A stretch of DNA of 64,000 nucleotides, taken from positions 372,001 through 436,000 of the forward strand of contig JAJOHG010000024.1 of the NCBI GenBank assembly GCA_021029095.1, written 5' to 3'. Under the pieces are notes generated by a model. That model was not told the origin of the DNA, ran no database searches, and saw only the letters and a list, made by a program, of their open reading frames with translations. Positions 54,237 through 64,000 of this stretch are shown in pieces. A program made the translations under genes and the position numbers. Position 1 is the stretch's first letter. Each line of letters starts with the position of its first letter. Source of the stretch: Phellopilus nigrolimitatus. Lineage: Eukaryota > Basidiomycota > Agaricomycetes > Hymenochaetales > Hymenochaetaceae.

Positions 54237-54568
54237 TTCCTACCGATTTGTGTGGCCAGCTGGACAGAGTTTCTAGTCTTTGAAGATGATTGTGATTTTT
54301 CAGCTTCTTTGGAGTTCGAGCGTGTTGTAATGCCGGCGAATGGACGGATGGAGCGCACGGAGGTCGACGTCGCAAGCAAGTGCGACCAGACTAGTGTGCA
54401 CGCGTCGATCACTTCTTCCAATAAATTTGGAAAATTGCTAGTCAGCATTCTCACGCCGCGAAAGTACTCTCGAGCCACAACCTTGCAACTCCTCGCTGTT
54501 CGATCAGAAGTTGCAATTTTATCCAGAAATCATACTAGTACAAGCTGAGATTACTCAGACTTCTTTTA
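54237..54568. other. Intergenic region upstream of WBP11
   Basis: About 330 bp holding the WBP11 promoter and the 3' end of the next minus-strand gene. Short frames only. Confidence 0.4.
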
Positions 54569-55633
54569 TTACATTATCTTGTTCGTAACTAACCGAACAC
54601 CGTGAGGGAAGGAGTTGGAGTTAGAAACTTTCATTACTAGTCCCTCCTCAATGCAAGCCAGGATCTCCTCCTCCTCCATTATCTCCTCCATCAGTCCAGA
54701 ATCCACAAGTATAACCTCCCGCAATTGACTTTTATTGAGGCCATAGACCCACCATCGAGAGACAATTAGGTTATAAACGTGCTCGGCGAGGTTCCCCAAT
54801 CTGCATCCTTCGAAAACAACGGACTCAAGTAAAGGACACACATGCACAGAATCCGTATCGATATCTTCCCCAATTTCTGGGGTAAGAGCACCGAGTATCT
54901 CTGATGTAAACGTGAAGGCCCAGTCCACCAAACGAAGGTGCTTTAACCGGGGTGAGAGGCGCAAACACTCGAGAATCTCGCCCTCGGAAATGGCCGTTTT
55001 CGCGCGCATATTGAAGCGAGTGAGTGACGCTCTAGAGCGCCGCAGAAACTCTGCGATCCCGCAAGGTAACGAATCGTCATCTTCAGTTTCGTAAATCTCG
55101 ATACTGAGCTCCTCCAGAGCGGGAGACGACTGGATGCGATCCAGTAAATATTTCACTGCGTGGTCTTCTCCAGAATCGAACTTAAGCGATAACCTTGAAA
55201 GATTATGAGACTGTGACACGGTGACGTCCTCTCCAGATAACGGTTCGGAAAGGTGGATGTTTGCCGTGAGTTGCTCCAGCGCGGGCGAAACTCGAAGTAT
55301 TTCCAGGACATCCGCGACAGAAGAAATGTCCATCTGTACCGATTTCAGGTAACACGATAAGCTGTGTGTTCCAGCGAGGATGTGCTTGTCAATTCGAATG
55401 AATTGTGAAAAGTCGTCGGTCGGACCAACGGTCGCGAACTTGCTACCGGCTGTGGACGGCGTGAAGAAAGTGCATCCAATCGAATCGGGATTCCATCTCC
55501 ATTTCTGCCTTTTCACAGGAGAGAACCGATGAGGATGCGTTTTCCTTTCGTCCGGGATGCGGTGAAGAAGGCTTTCGGGTGGTGTCTTCGGAACGCACTG
55601 CAGAGCAGGGATTGGGATTGTATGCGCAGTCAT
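54569..55633 (-). CDS. LRR-like F-box-family protein lacking a recognisable F-box
   Basis: A single-exon frame of 354 aa from ATG 55633 (MTAHTIPIPALQCVP), or 387 aa from ATG 55732. The downstream start is preferred because TATAAAG (55723-55729) lies over the upstream ATG and 90 bp before the downstream one. LRR-like segments are clear: LEILRVSPALEQLTANI, NLSRLSLKFDSGEDHAV, ALEELSIEIYETED, ECLRLSPRLKHLRLVDW, CPLLESVVFEGCRLG, then VSRWWVYGLNKSQLREVILV. The arrangement matches the C-terminal two thirds of the F-box proteins at 56.6 and 61.0 kb. No F-box helix triplet is visible; a short RIPDERKTH may be a remnant. It could be a truncated family member that still is expressed. Confidence 0.7.
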   Translation of the reverse strand: MTAHTIPIPALQCVPKTPPESLLHRIPDERKTHPHRFSPVKRQKWRWNPDSIGCTFFTPSTAGSKFATVGPTDDFSQFIRIDKHILAGTHSLSCYLKSVQMDISSVADVLEILRVSPALEQLTANIHLSEPLSGEDVTVSQSHNLSRLSLKFDSGEDHAVKYLLDRIQSSPALEELSIEIYETEDDDSLPCGIAEFLRRSRASLTRFNMRAKTAISEGEILECLRLSPRLKHLRLVDWAFTFTSEILGALTPEIGEDIDTDSVHVCPLLESVVFEGCRLGNLAEHVYNLIVSRWWVYGLNKSQLREVILVDSGLMEEIMEEEEILACIEEGLVMKVSNSNSFPHGVRLVTNKIM

Positions 55634-56599
55634 AATGTAGAACGCTGGAAGGCCAAGGATACGAGCGCGGGTGGAGGGTAAAAAGTATCTTCTAGTGCCG
55701 TCGAGCTTGCCTGACGCCCCAGCTTTATACACAAAGGTAAAAAAGATCTTCAGGAATTAAGATTCTGCAAGCAAGATGTGGCTTGTTGGCTGCCGCTTCG
55801 ATTTTGCAATGCTTCTTGAAGTTTTCAGCGCTTCTTCATGCCACACTTCTACCGAAAGGAGCAAAGTCATGCAGAAGAAGCAAAACATAATACACCAAAT
55901 AGCACATCTGATCCGTCCAGATCAGGTTTCGTATTTCGACGAAGAACCAAAATAGGAATCGTCCAGTTTTGTCCCTGTCCAGGTGTCTCTTCATCTGCGG
56001 GAAGTTGCGTAGAAAACAAATGGGCATGGACGTTCTCCTAAAGTATCCGGATCTCCGGAGACGCGGAAATTGCCTTTGCCACGAGAGCCTAAAGTGGCTG
56101 TCGTTGTGGCTGGGAAGGGCCTTATGTCGGAATCAAGCACACAGATGCTTCCATCATGGCATCCTTCTCATTAAGTTCTTATGAAATAGGTTATATACCT
56201 CCATTGTTCCAACGTATTCCAAACAGAAGCTCGGCATTATATAAATTTTAAGGGGACGAATATACTGATAAGTAACGGGCGCGGGACATGCGAATCGAAA
56301 GCTGGCGGCAATATTACCGTTTATCTAATTGAAGCAAGCACCATGAGCCTATGGAACTCAGTTTCATGATACAGTATGTAGCATTTACCGTACATATGAC
56401 ATCGTTCAATTCTTCTTTTATATCTGTCGAGCAGCTCATATCCTTGGCAGTCTCGGCGTGGTCACCGTTTCTCACCTCGGATTTAGACAGTCGTTGTTTT
56501 ACCTTTTCCAAGAAAATATTTTTTATCGTCAAAGTCAACGGCGTTATCGTGTTCATTAACATAAGGAAAATTCAATAAATACAGACAAAAGCGGAATTT
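55634..56599. other. Intergenic region with TATA box of the LRR-like gene
   Basis: About 970 bp. TATAAAG (minus strand) at 55723-55729. No gene or repeat recognised in the remainder, which is AT-rich near 56320-56590. Confidence 0.45.
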
Positions 56600-58093
56600 T
56601 TATAACATCAAGCGACCATTTTGTTTTATCCCAGGCAAATCATTCAGCGAAGTCACCCTCAGTCCTTTCTCTACATATCTCTTCGCTGGGCCTTCCCGGA
56701 CGAACCAAGTATCTTTTTCGCGCAGCCTGACTTCCCGCAAGTACCTGCGCTCGCCGTTCCCTACTGCCCACCTCGAGACCAGCATCGATGAAAACTCGCG
56801 ATACATGCGCGGCAAGCTCACGGCTGTGAGCTCCAGTATCTCGAGCTCCGGAAAGAGGCGCTCGGAGGCGCCATCGCAGTGCAGAGTAAGACGAGTGATG
56901 ATATCGAGCATCTGGACATAAGAGAAAAACAGGTCGGCGAGAGCGAGGCACTTCAGGCGCGGACAGAGGCGCAGGCACGCAAGCGTTTCTCCCGCTCGGA
57001 CTGCCGGGGCCTGTAGCACGAAGTTAGTCAGCGGCGCATGCGAGCGGTCCAGCAAGTCCGCAATGCCGAAAGACACGTTCTCTGGTAGCTCGAGTTCGAT
57101 CGGGTGCATGAGTTGGATAGCGAGGTTGAATTCCACCAGCGAAGGGAGCGTAAGTCTATCCAGCATGGATCTCACCGCTGTGTGATCTGCCAGATAGAAG
57201 CTGAGTCCGAGTATTTGCAGAGATTCCAAGTGGATATCTACGGTTACGTCGGGTGAAGCGACTCTTCCGGGCACGGTCGCGTAGAATTCTTCCAAGCGTG
57301 GGGCGCTCTGCAAAATGACAAATAAACCATCGATCGATGATAGCGAACCGGCGGGAAAAAATTCGGTGATATCCAAATCAATACACTTTAAGTTCTCTAG
57401 GGCCACACCTCCAAATGACAGGGAGAACTTTCCAGAAAGGCAGAGTGACTGTAAACGAGGGGAGTGCGACAAGTCCACCGTCGGGCTCACACGATCTGTG
57501 GGAAAATGCAGATGCAGGTCTTCCAGGAGTGTCATTTCTTCCATGGCCAACTTGAAGTCTCCTTTGAAAGTGGTCACCATGTTGTCGCTGTAACAGATCG
57601 AGACACGCTTCCACCGGCACTGGTGTTTCAGGAGTCGCTCGCAAAGAAAGAAGAATGACACATCGAATAACTCCCTCTCGGAGTCTCTTTTCTTTTTGTC
57701 GACACCGACGCCGAACGAGAAGGACAAAGGCGCATTTTGCGAGCGATCGAGCCACGCGTCTGTCAACGCGAGCTCCGTAAACTCGTCTGTGAACGGGAAA
57801 TACTGCAGTACATCGAAGCACGACCAGAGATGAGGCAAAGAGAGTGCGAGCTGCCTCCAGTAGCTACATACGCCGGCAACATTTAGAGGAGCGGCGAAAA
57901 TTTTCGGCTCAGCGCGTTCATGCTCAGCAGGAAGACAATGTGTGAAAATCTCGGCTAGGAGCTCCGCTGGGAGCCGTTGGATGTTGAATTCGCATCGACG
58001 ACACGAGTTTGCTAGTTTCCGGCCGAGCAAACTTTGAGGGAGGATGCGGGTGAGGCAACGCGGGACAAGAAGAGTACTCGAGACTGAAGACAT
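56600..58093 (-). CDS. F-box/leucine-rich-type protein G
   Basis: A single-exon gene, 497 aa. The F-box is at about residues 36-85 (NIQRLPAELLAEIFTHCLP, then VAGVCSYWRQLALSLPHLWS), in the form common to agaricomycete F-box proteins and different from the QDGI-SLP-type of genes A-E. LRR-like segments: LHLHFPTDRVSPTVDLSHS, RLQSLCLSGKF, LEEFYATVPGR, LQILGLSFYLAD, PLTNFVLQAPAV, LRLCPRLKCLALADLFF. It ends with the LREVRLREKDTW region. A TATATA element lies at 58181-58186. A 69-bp tandem duplication follows further upstream. Presumed SCF substrate receptor; target unknown. Confidence 0.9.
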   Translation of the reverse strand: MSSVSSTLLVPRCLTRILPQSLLGRKLANSCRRCEFNIQRLPAELLAEIFTHCLPAEHERAEPKIFAAPLNVAGVCSYWRQLALSLPHLWSCFDVLQYFPFTDEFTELALTDAWLDRSQNAPLSFSFGVGVDKKKRDSERELFDVSFFFLCERLLKHQCRWKRVSICYSDNMVTTFKGDFKLAMEEMTLLEDLHLHFPTDRVSPTVDLSHSPRLQSLCLSGKFSLSFGGVALENLKCIDLDITEFFPAGSLSSIDGLFVILQSAPRLEEFYATVPGRVASPDVTVDIHLESLQILGLSFYLADHTAVRSMLDRLTLPSLVEFNLAIQLMHPIELELPENVSFGIADLLDRSHAPLTNFVLQAPAVRAGETLACLRLCPRLKCLALADLFFSYVQMLDIITRLTLHCDGASERLFPELEILELTAVSLPRMYREFSSMLVSRWAVGNGERRYLREVRLREKDTWFVREGPAKRYVEKGLRVTSLNDLPGIKQNGRLML

Positions 58094-58180
58094 CGACAGC
58101 TATCCAAGGGGTTCGAAACGAGATTCTTGCGAAGTGGTTATTTGCTTTATGCTTCAAAGATTGGAGTAGCATTGCGTGAA

Positions 58181-58186
58181 TATATA
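58181..58186. promoter_or_regulatory. TATATA element of F-box gene G
   Basis: TATATA about 88 bp upstream of ATG 58093, a plausible core promoter. Confidence 0.45.
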
Positions 58187-58202
58187 GCAGGCCGAAATCC
58201 AA

Positions 58203-58341
58203 GCAACGACAGCCTTGTGTGTCTTTGACTTTTGTTAAGTGGTCCAAGTCGAATGGGCCAAGCGCAAACCAGCAACGATAGCCTTGTGTGTCTTTGACTT
58301 TTGTTAAGTGGTCCAAGCCAAGTGGGCCAAGCGAAACCCAG
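58203..58341. repeat. 69-bp tandem duplication upstream of F-box gene G
   Basis: Two head-to-tail copies with period 69 bp, starting GCAACGACAGCCTTGTGTGT at 58203 and GCAACGATAGCCTTGTGTGT at 58272. The central TTTGACTTTTGTTAAGTGGT is identical in both; differences are a few point changes (AAGTCGAATG against AAGCCAAGTG). Confidence 0.95.
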
Positions 58342-58557
58342 GCAACGCATCGAAATTATGTAATTACAGTATTACATATGCAATTTTTGTCTTTGTTCTC
58401 CAAAACCGCTGCAAGTAAAAGTTCATTACTAGTTCACGTATTGCTGTTGTACAAATGTTAAGTCATACTATCTATCCGCTCCCCTGTGAAAAGAGGAATC
58501 GAATTCATAAAAGAACTCCGGCTAGGCCAAAATGCAAGAGGACTCCGGGGAACATGC
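58342..58557. other. Short intergenic region between F-box gene G and RNF10
   Basis: About 215 bp, with the RNF10 3' end. Nothing recognised. Confidence 0.4.
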
Positions 58558-60707
58558 TTATCGTTTCCGCCCGCCCACCCCTCCTAGAACAACAAGCCTA
58601 TTCGGACGCTTGCGTCTCCCACCTCCGCCTCCGCCTCCCGCCTCGAGTTCGTGCCATGCTGCATCCATATCCCACTCGTCCTCTTCTACCGCTTCGCGCT
58701 GCACCCGGCTCTGCTGCCCTGAGCGCGCACGACCACCAAGCGCAGAAGCGAAGCTCCGCTGGCCCCATGCACCAGACGGAGCTGAGGAGGGCGGTGGCGG
58801 GTCCGCCTCGACGACGATTTCCTCTGGCGAGGGCGGGCGCGGTTCGCTAACAGGCGACACGACGTAGCCGAATTCGGAATCGCCTCCGAGGCCCGCCGGG
58901 ACCGTCACAGGAGCCGCAGGAAGCCTGAGCTTCTCGCGCTCCCTCTCCTCCGCACGTGCGCGCGCACGGTCGTCCTTCTTGCCTTTCTCGCGACGCTTCG
59001 CGCGGCGAGCACGCAGCGGCGCCTCGAACGTGCGAAGTGTTTCCGGGCCGACAACGCCCGCGAGGTCCGCCTCGACGAAGACGACGTCGGCGCTTTCCGG
59101 CACGTGCGCAAGGTACTTGCAGCGGCGGCGCAGCTCGCCGTCGACGGAGCCCTCCGAGGACGCATCCACGCGCACGGCAATCGAGTCCGGGAACTCCGCA
59201 TAGCTGTGGAAGTGCGCAAGCAGGATGCGGATATCGAGTGGGTGCAGGAAAATAAGCGCGCCGGATGCGGCCTGGTAGAAGTAATACGTCGACGTCGACG
59301 GTGGCGGCGGGTTAAGATTCCGCCGTGGGCGCTGATTACGGCTTGTCGAGCTCGGCTTGGGTGTGTGCGCCTTCGTAGCCAGGAAGGCATCTGGCACTGC
59401 GCCCACATCCTGCAGTTCGGGATTCTGCTCCCTTTCCATGCGTCGCCTTCCCCTTTCCTCGAAGCTCCGTTCGATATCGCGCATACTCTGTTCTGCACGC
59501 GCAACCGCCTCCTTCAGCTCTTCTGTTTCCAATGCCGCTGCCTTCTCCATTTGCCCGCGGACCTTCGCCTCTGCTACGTCAACAAAGCTTACGCTCAACT
59601 CGTCCTTCATTCCGGATAGAATACGGCGCTCGGAGGCGAGCTCATCGAGGTCGCGAGAGAGGTCTGTGAGGAGGTAGGTGGGTGTTGCTAGCATGAATCG
59701 AGAATAGCGGAATGTGTCGGGGAGAAAGTGGAAGGGTGCCTGGTGGGGCGGTATAAGGTCGGATGGCCAAGTTCGGGAACGCGGGAGCGCCAACGTTGTA
59801 ATCTGAGGACGCTCCATCAGACGCATGCGCAAAGTAGATCCTGGACGTGCAGAATCTCCCGATAGCTCTATCTGCGAAGACGAAGAGGATGCTTCCTGGG
59901 AGGTCTCGATCGAGTCATCGTAGCTTGTAGGCTCATCGTACCACTTCACGCTCTTCAGCTGCTTCTCATTAATGGAGTCAAAGCAGATAGGGCAGCGGTT
60001 CCACTTCGTATGGTCCGAGGTATTGAGATAATGGAGCACGCAAGGAAAACAGAATACCTATAAAAGGCGTGAAGTAAGTAGAAGCTGAAATGATAGGGTA
60101 ATAGAAACTGACATGGCCGCACTTGGTCATTCGGGGAGCTGAAGGGGGCGATAAGCAAATAGGACAAGTTGTTTGACCTTCGTCCTGTTCCGAATGTTCC
60201 TCCTGCCGACCAACTGCAGCTGCCAGAGCTGATGTACGTGGGATTATGACCTGTAGAATGTCCTGCCATTGGAAGAATCTACACCAATATCAGTAATCGA
60301 GCTAAAAATTAAAATAACTGACATACATATCTGGATCCGCGAAATGGACAGTATAGTCACCCGAGGGTTTCATGACGAACCTATACTGCGCGTTGACAAA
60401 CTCTGTGGACGTCCTTCAGTATACACATCGGATGGAAGGCGAAACTAGATATGCTGCACTTACTCTCCTTGTTCCAGACACCGTACCCCGTCGCTGTCTT
60501 CCGGCTCCGACGCGGAGTGCTCTGAAGCGCGTGCGTCTGCCTCGGAGGCAGCGTGAAGTTAAGCAGATGGTTGAGCGACTGCCCGCTCGCCATCTTGTTC
60601 GATCGCTTCTGCACGGCTCCGCCGCTCCGAGTCGCCGTCACGCCAGGAGGTTTACTATTGCCGCTGTTGTTGTTGACGCCGCCTGCAGAACGAGGACTTG
60701 AGTCCAT
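58558..60707 (-). CDS. RNF10: RNF10/Mag2-type RING E3 ubiquitin ligase
   Basis: Several short 5' exons lead into a long last exon (58558-60039 plus upstream). The start MDSSPRSAGGVNNNSGNSK is followed by SLNHLLNFTLPPRQ, then EFVNAQYRFVMKPSGDYTVH and FADPD, all typical of the RNF10 N-terminal region. The RING is complete: TCPICLSPPSAPRMTKCGH, then VFCFPCVLHYLNTSDHTKWN and RCPICFDSINEKQL, i.e. C3HC4 spacing. C-terminal parts are a coiled coil (EELKEAVARAEQSMRDIER), TYYFYQAASGALIFLHPLDI, RCKYLAHVPESADVVFVEAD and a Gly/Arg-rich end. RNF10 and yeast Mag2 ubiquitinate 40S ribosomal proteins in ribosome quality control. It is divergent from F-box gene H, with 303 bp between the starts. Confidence 0.92.
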
Positions 60708-61010
60708 CGCCGGGGGTCGTCAGACGTTGGGCAGTATCGTTGAAGATGAATTCGCCGCCGTCGCGCACGACGACGGTGACAGAGCAGAGTCCGCCTCCGA
60801 GAATCCTATGACTCGTGATACGCTTGAAATGGTTGTTCGTTCACACGACTACCGTGTGAATGCTGACAACTTTTCGAAAGCAGCCACTGCTCTTTGCCGT
60901 AGTCTCTTTGTTTTCTGATGGTTGTTGTGGCTTTCCCAACCTCGTATAAAATATGAAAATGCCTTCTTTCATCTTGATAACTCCCAACTCGACCCTCCAT
61001 CTGCCTCGTC
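60708..61010. promoter_or_regulatory. Divergent promoter region RNF10 / F-box gene H, with TATA box
   Basis: A clear TATAAAATA lies at 60945-60953, 58-66 bp upstream of the F-box H start (61011). The RNF10 side has no TATA box. The 303-bp spacing means both promoters are close. Confidence 0.55.
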
Positions 61011-62531
61011 ATGTCACTTTACTCGAACCGAACATTCCTAGTTGATTCCACGTATCCAGGACTTGTCCCTCGAAAGCAACGCACACCGTTCTCCTGGCTT
61101 ATGATGCAATCTTTTATACCGGATGATGTGCTCGTGCATATTTTCAACCAGTGCATAATGAACGACAGGCTTTGGGGCGATGTCGACTTCAGGTCCGCGA
61201 GTACAGTTCAGGTCCTCGCTTCTGTGTGCAGGCACTGGCGCGAAGTTGCACTATCCAACCCTCTTCTTTGGGCGAGCATCGTAATGCTCGGCGTCTCCAA
61301 GCAGAGTGTGGCTGGGCTGGACGTCTGCCTCCGGCGGTCGCAGGACGTCCCGCTCACCATTGGGTTGTGCCTTAAACCCGAAACAGCCCAGAAGTATCTC
61401 GAACGCGACCCCAGGACAGGAAAGCCATCGGTTTTCGAGTGTGCGCTCGGCTCGATGGTGGCCCAGCAGAGGCGTTGGCTACTTTTCGCGATGGTTTGCA
61501 ACGTTTTCGTTGACGCGCCCGACTGGAAGTGGATATTGGACGACCTCCCGCTCTTAGAGAATCTCGTGTTCAAGGCACCCATCGACCGGCGTTACGGACA
61601 ACCTACCTTCCACCTCGACCTGTCCAAGGCGCCTCGCCTAACGTTACTCGATCTGCACGGAGATATCCGACTGTTCTCATCGACGCCTTGCGTTCTAGAG
61701 CACCTGACGAACCTACAATTAGAACACACCCACCCGCCACAGTGCTTTCCCTCTGTCTCAGACTGCCTCTTTCTCCTCTCCATGGCACCTAATCTCGAGC
61801 GCCTACACGTGTACCCGTCCTGCTCAAGGCTCCCTTCAGAGAGAAATCTCCCGCACCTGGTCCTCCCCAAACTGCACTGGATGGAGGTCGGGTCGCATGG
61901 CGCGCGATCGGTGATCGGCGCCCTCATCGCAGAGCTCACGCTCCCCGCGCTTAAAGAGCTTCGAATCGTCAATGACGCCGTGCGCATGCCCTGGCGCGAC
62001 GAAATGCGGGTGAGCCGCAGCACGAACTACGGGATCCCCGAGCTTCTGGCGCGCTCCCGCCCACCGCTTAGATCCTTCACCATGTACTCCATCGTCGAGC
62101 ATGAGCCGCACCTCATTGCGACGCTTCAGCACATGCCGGGCCTGAAGGAGCTCACCCTTTCGTCCTGCTGCACGCTTTCGCACCGCCTTCTCATGGCGCT
62201 TGAGCTGCACTCGCAACCGGGGACCATAAATCTGTGCCCGGTGCTCGAGCGTATATACCTCCGGAGGTGCGTCTTCAACCGAGTAAAGGACGAAAGCATT
62301 ATGTATGACCCGCGCGTCATCGAGGCCGCTGCGCAAATGATCACGTCACGCTGGGATATCCCAGAGCCGACGTTAAAGCTGGTGAAGACGAAGTACAGTC
62401 ATATAAGCTTGCTTCAGAAGGACTGGCGCATCGTGCGCTGCGGCGCAGAGGGATTGGGCCTGGAGTTCGAAGAAGATGAGCTTGAGGAAGACGAGTCTGA
62501 TGAATCTGAGTCTGATGAATCTGAGGAGTGA
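61011..62531 (+). CDS. F-box/leucine-rich-type protein H with acidic tail
   Basis: A single-exon gene, 506 aa. The F-box is at about residues 33-85 (SFIPDDVLVHIFNQCIMND, later VCRHWREVALSNPLLWAS). LRR-like segments include RLTLLDLHGDIRLF, LTNLQLEHTHPP, NLERLHVYPSCSRLP, ALKELRIVNDAVRMP, LIATLQHMPGLKELTLSSCC. The C-terminus is strongly acidic (EFEEDELEEDESDESESDES), produced by a TCTGATGAATCTGAG 15-bp repeat at 62500-62530. It is a presumed SCF receptor of the same subtype as gene G. It has a TATA box at 60945-60953. Confidence 0.9.
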   Translation: MSLYSNRTFLVDSTYPGLVPRKQRTPFSWLMMQSFIPDDVLVHIFNQCIMNDRLWGDVDFRSASTVQVLASVCRHWREVALSNPLLWASIVMLGVSKQSVAGLDVCLRRSQDVPLTIGLCLKPETAQKYLERDPRTGKPSVFECALGSMVAQQRRWLLFAMVCNVFVDAPDWKWILDDLPLLENLVFKAPIDRRYGQPTFHLDLSKAPRLTLLDLHGDIRLFSSTPCVLEHLTNLQLEHTHPPQCFPSVSDCLFLLSMAPNLERLHVYPSCSRLPSERNLPHLVLPKLHWMEVGSHGARSVIGALIAELTLPALKELRIVNDAVRMPWRDEMRVSRSTNYGIPELLARSRPPLRSFTMYSIVEHEPHLIATLQHMPGLKELTLSSCCTLSHRLLMALELHSQPGTINLCPVLERIYLRRCVFNRVKDESIMYDPRVIEAAAQMITSRWDIPEPTLKLVKTKYSHISLLQKDWRIVRCGAEGLGLEFEEDELEEDESDESESDESEE

Positions 62532-63086
62532 GATCCGTGCTACATATGTGATTGGCCAAACTACTTGCTGTGTTTCAATACATGTAATTCTTGCAATGTT
62601 CTCTCCTTTTCTAATCTCTAATTATAATGATTTCGCATTATGCAAGTAAGACTTGGCCTAGTACTTAAGACTCGGACTGATTATTCAAACATGTGACAGC
62701 ACCGAATTTTTCTACCGCAGACTATGCAATCGTTCTGGAAAAGACCCAGAGTCTCCATGAGTTAGCAAAGTAAGTGCATACTCATTCTTCTACTCTTGAT
62801 CGAAAAGAGTAAGTTTTTTATTTATGTGTGAGAGCCCACACCTGGTGTGGGTATTTAAGAAGGCCATGCGAATCGGGACTCCTTAAGCAAGAAGTAGCAA
62901 AATATAATATTGTCTGCTTATTTGATATAAATCAACAAGGCCAGTTTCTTTCCTTGTCGTGTGCAGAAAAGGCACAATGGGTGTAAGCCTGCGGAAGCGC
63001 CCTCCTCTGAAACCAGCATCGATATCGGAGTCAATTCTAAGAAAAACCCGATACACCAAGCTGCATTGCGGCTCTTGCAGAGTGCA
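62532..63086. other. Intergenic region between convergent F-box gene H and AKTIP-like gene
   Basis: About 555 bp, AT-rich. A 17-bp palindrome CCCACACCTGGTGTGGG lies at 62835-62851. No gene recognised. Confidence 0.4.
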
Positions 63087-63997
63087 TCACGCCTCGCGGC
63101 CCGCCGAAACAACCCACGGACGAAGCCCGAGCTTTTCCCGCAGCGGATCGAGCTCGCCCGCTCGCGTCTCGCGGAAGAAGATATCCTGAGTTTGCACCCT
63201 CGACCCAGGTGCGCCCGCGGCGCCGTGCGCGCTCTCGAAGAGAGTCGGCGCAGACTGCGAGAGCATGGCAGACTGCGTCGCGAGGGCGGCGAACGACTGT
63301 GTAGAGTCGTGGTACCTTTTCAAGAAAAGTGTCCTTCAGCGTCTTCAAAAGCAGGACCTGAAAAACAACCTACAATCTGCGACAAAGAAGACCCAGGTCA
63401 GTCTTGTGACGCAACTTGAAGATCGAGAAAAATCACCTGAAAGCTTCTTTGTTCAGACAGTCGCTTTCCTTGAGGTTGTCGAGCGTCTCCTTCTTGAAGA
63501 CGACCTTGATCCAATGAAGCAGGTGGAACACATGATCTTGTTTCGGTCTAGACAGTTTCGTACGGAATGAGTATCAGCTTTCCTTTTTTTAGAAGGAGAA
63601 ATTAGCGAACCTCCACGGCGAGAAGCGCGGTGCGACGTTTAGGGTACCGTCTTCTTGGGAGATGAGCGGATGGAAGACGTCGGTCGCGAACGTGACCGTT
63701 GGGGCGCGCGTAGGGTACGTGAAAGGGAAGCGGATGCGGAACTTTAGGATCGAGTCCGCGTAATATCCTGCAAACAACCCAGATATACAAGAGAAGAAGA
63801 CACCCCATGAACAACCGATTATTTCTTATGTAAGGGCGAGTACTCCCACCTTGGTGCACGAAAAGCACGCCGTCCCAAGCCAGAATAGTCTCCGTAGATG
63901 GGATCAGGTACATCCCTTTCGGACAGTGGTCGTCATGCTTCAGCGCCGCGTATTCCATGGCTACCTCAGACGTCGCTAGCAGTCTTTCCGCGTCCAT
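63087..63997 (-). CDS. AKTIP/FTS-like ubiquitin-conjugating-enzyme variant (UEV), may extend past the right edge
   Basis: Exons on the minus strand code MDAERLLATSEVAMEYAAL then HHDHCPKGMY-like KHDDHCPKGMYLIPSTET, ILAWDGVLFVHQGYYADSIL, KFRIRFPFTYPTRAPTVTF and FHPLISQEDGTLNV-APRFSPW, then HVFHLLHWIKVVFKK. This is the E2 fold with the pattern of AKTIP/FTS: the usual catalytic cysteine position is occupied by non-Cys residues (FHPL... TLNVAPRF), so it should not transfer ubiquitin. In animals and in Aspergillus FTS binds Hook and FHIP to link dynein to early endosomes. The C-terminal extension is low in complexity and ends SAGREA. The ATG at 63997 is only 3 bp from the window end, so an earlier start cannot be excluded. 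Confidence 0.75.
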
Positions 63998-64000
63998 GTT

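Noticed and set aside
1..64000. tRNA, rRNA, CRISPR arrays, bacterial operons, or a secondary-metabolite gene cluster
   Set aside because: No tRNA-like B box with a matching cloverleaf, no rRNA segment, no regularly spaced repeats and no backbone synthase were seen; the gene structure is eukaryotic.

Overview
This window looks like a nuclear chromosome segment of a filamentous basidiomycete, most likely an Agaricomycete. The support is: many short introns (about 46-70 nt) with GT-AG ends that restore conserved reading frames; genes on both strands without operons; a seven-helix DUF6534 membrane protein; a secreted RlpA-like double-psi beta-barrel protein; and a large local expansion of F-box/leucine-rich-type proteins, typical of mushroom-forming fungi. 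The species cannot be named from sequence alone.

Layout. 0-15 kb is conserved housekeeping: the 5' part of a TEL2-like gene (cut by the window edge), divergent from an ISWI chromatin-remodelling ATPase with 22 exons; an EI24/RRT8-like membrane protein; a DUF6534 protein; a PRXL2-type peroxiredoxin-like protein; and the cohesin loader MAU2/SCC4. 15-24 kb is accessory: a 0.5-kb inverted duplication that encloses a damaged double-psi beta-barrel gene, an F-box pseudogene, and two intact F-box genes separated by a 687-bp terminal-inverted-repeat element with a long internal hairpin. 24-27.5 kb is a conserved divergent pair, ATG101 and CCT3. 27.8-43.2 kb is accessory again: four more F-box genes, an alpha/beta-hydrolase, a second copy of the hairpin element in opposite orientation, an F-box 3' relic, an unrecognised helical protein and a pogo-like MITE. 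44-54 kb holds a membrane-anchored glutaminase-A-like protein, an MFS sugar transporter and WBP11. 54.5-64 kb has three more genes of the F-box/LRR-like type, an RNF10-type RING E3 ligase, and an AKTIP/FTS-like UEV protein at the right edge.

How the genes relate. The conserved genes (TEL2, ISWI, MAU2, ATG101, CCT3, WBP11, RNF10, AKTIP) are unrelated core functions and act as islands between young duplicated blocks. The F-box proteins are presumed SCF ubiquitin-ligase substrate receptors. Five share one architecture: a 146-173 nt first exon, a phase-2 intron, then a long second exon; four of these five (the canonical members) and the single-exon member also have a CACGTG box upstream. Two of them (21.7 and 35.2 kb) lie in a segmental duplication that also contains the hairpin element. 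The most unusual signal is that this element lies upstream of both paralogues but with its interior flipped.

Exon boundaries were worked out by hand from splice consensus and reading frame. For several genes (ISWI, MAU2, CCT3, ATG101, hydrolase, five F-box genes, the helical protein) the summed exon lengths are an exact multiple of three. Family assignments rest on recognised motifs; no database search was possible.
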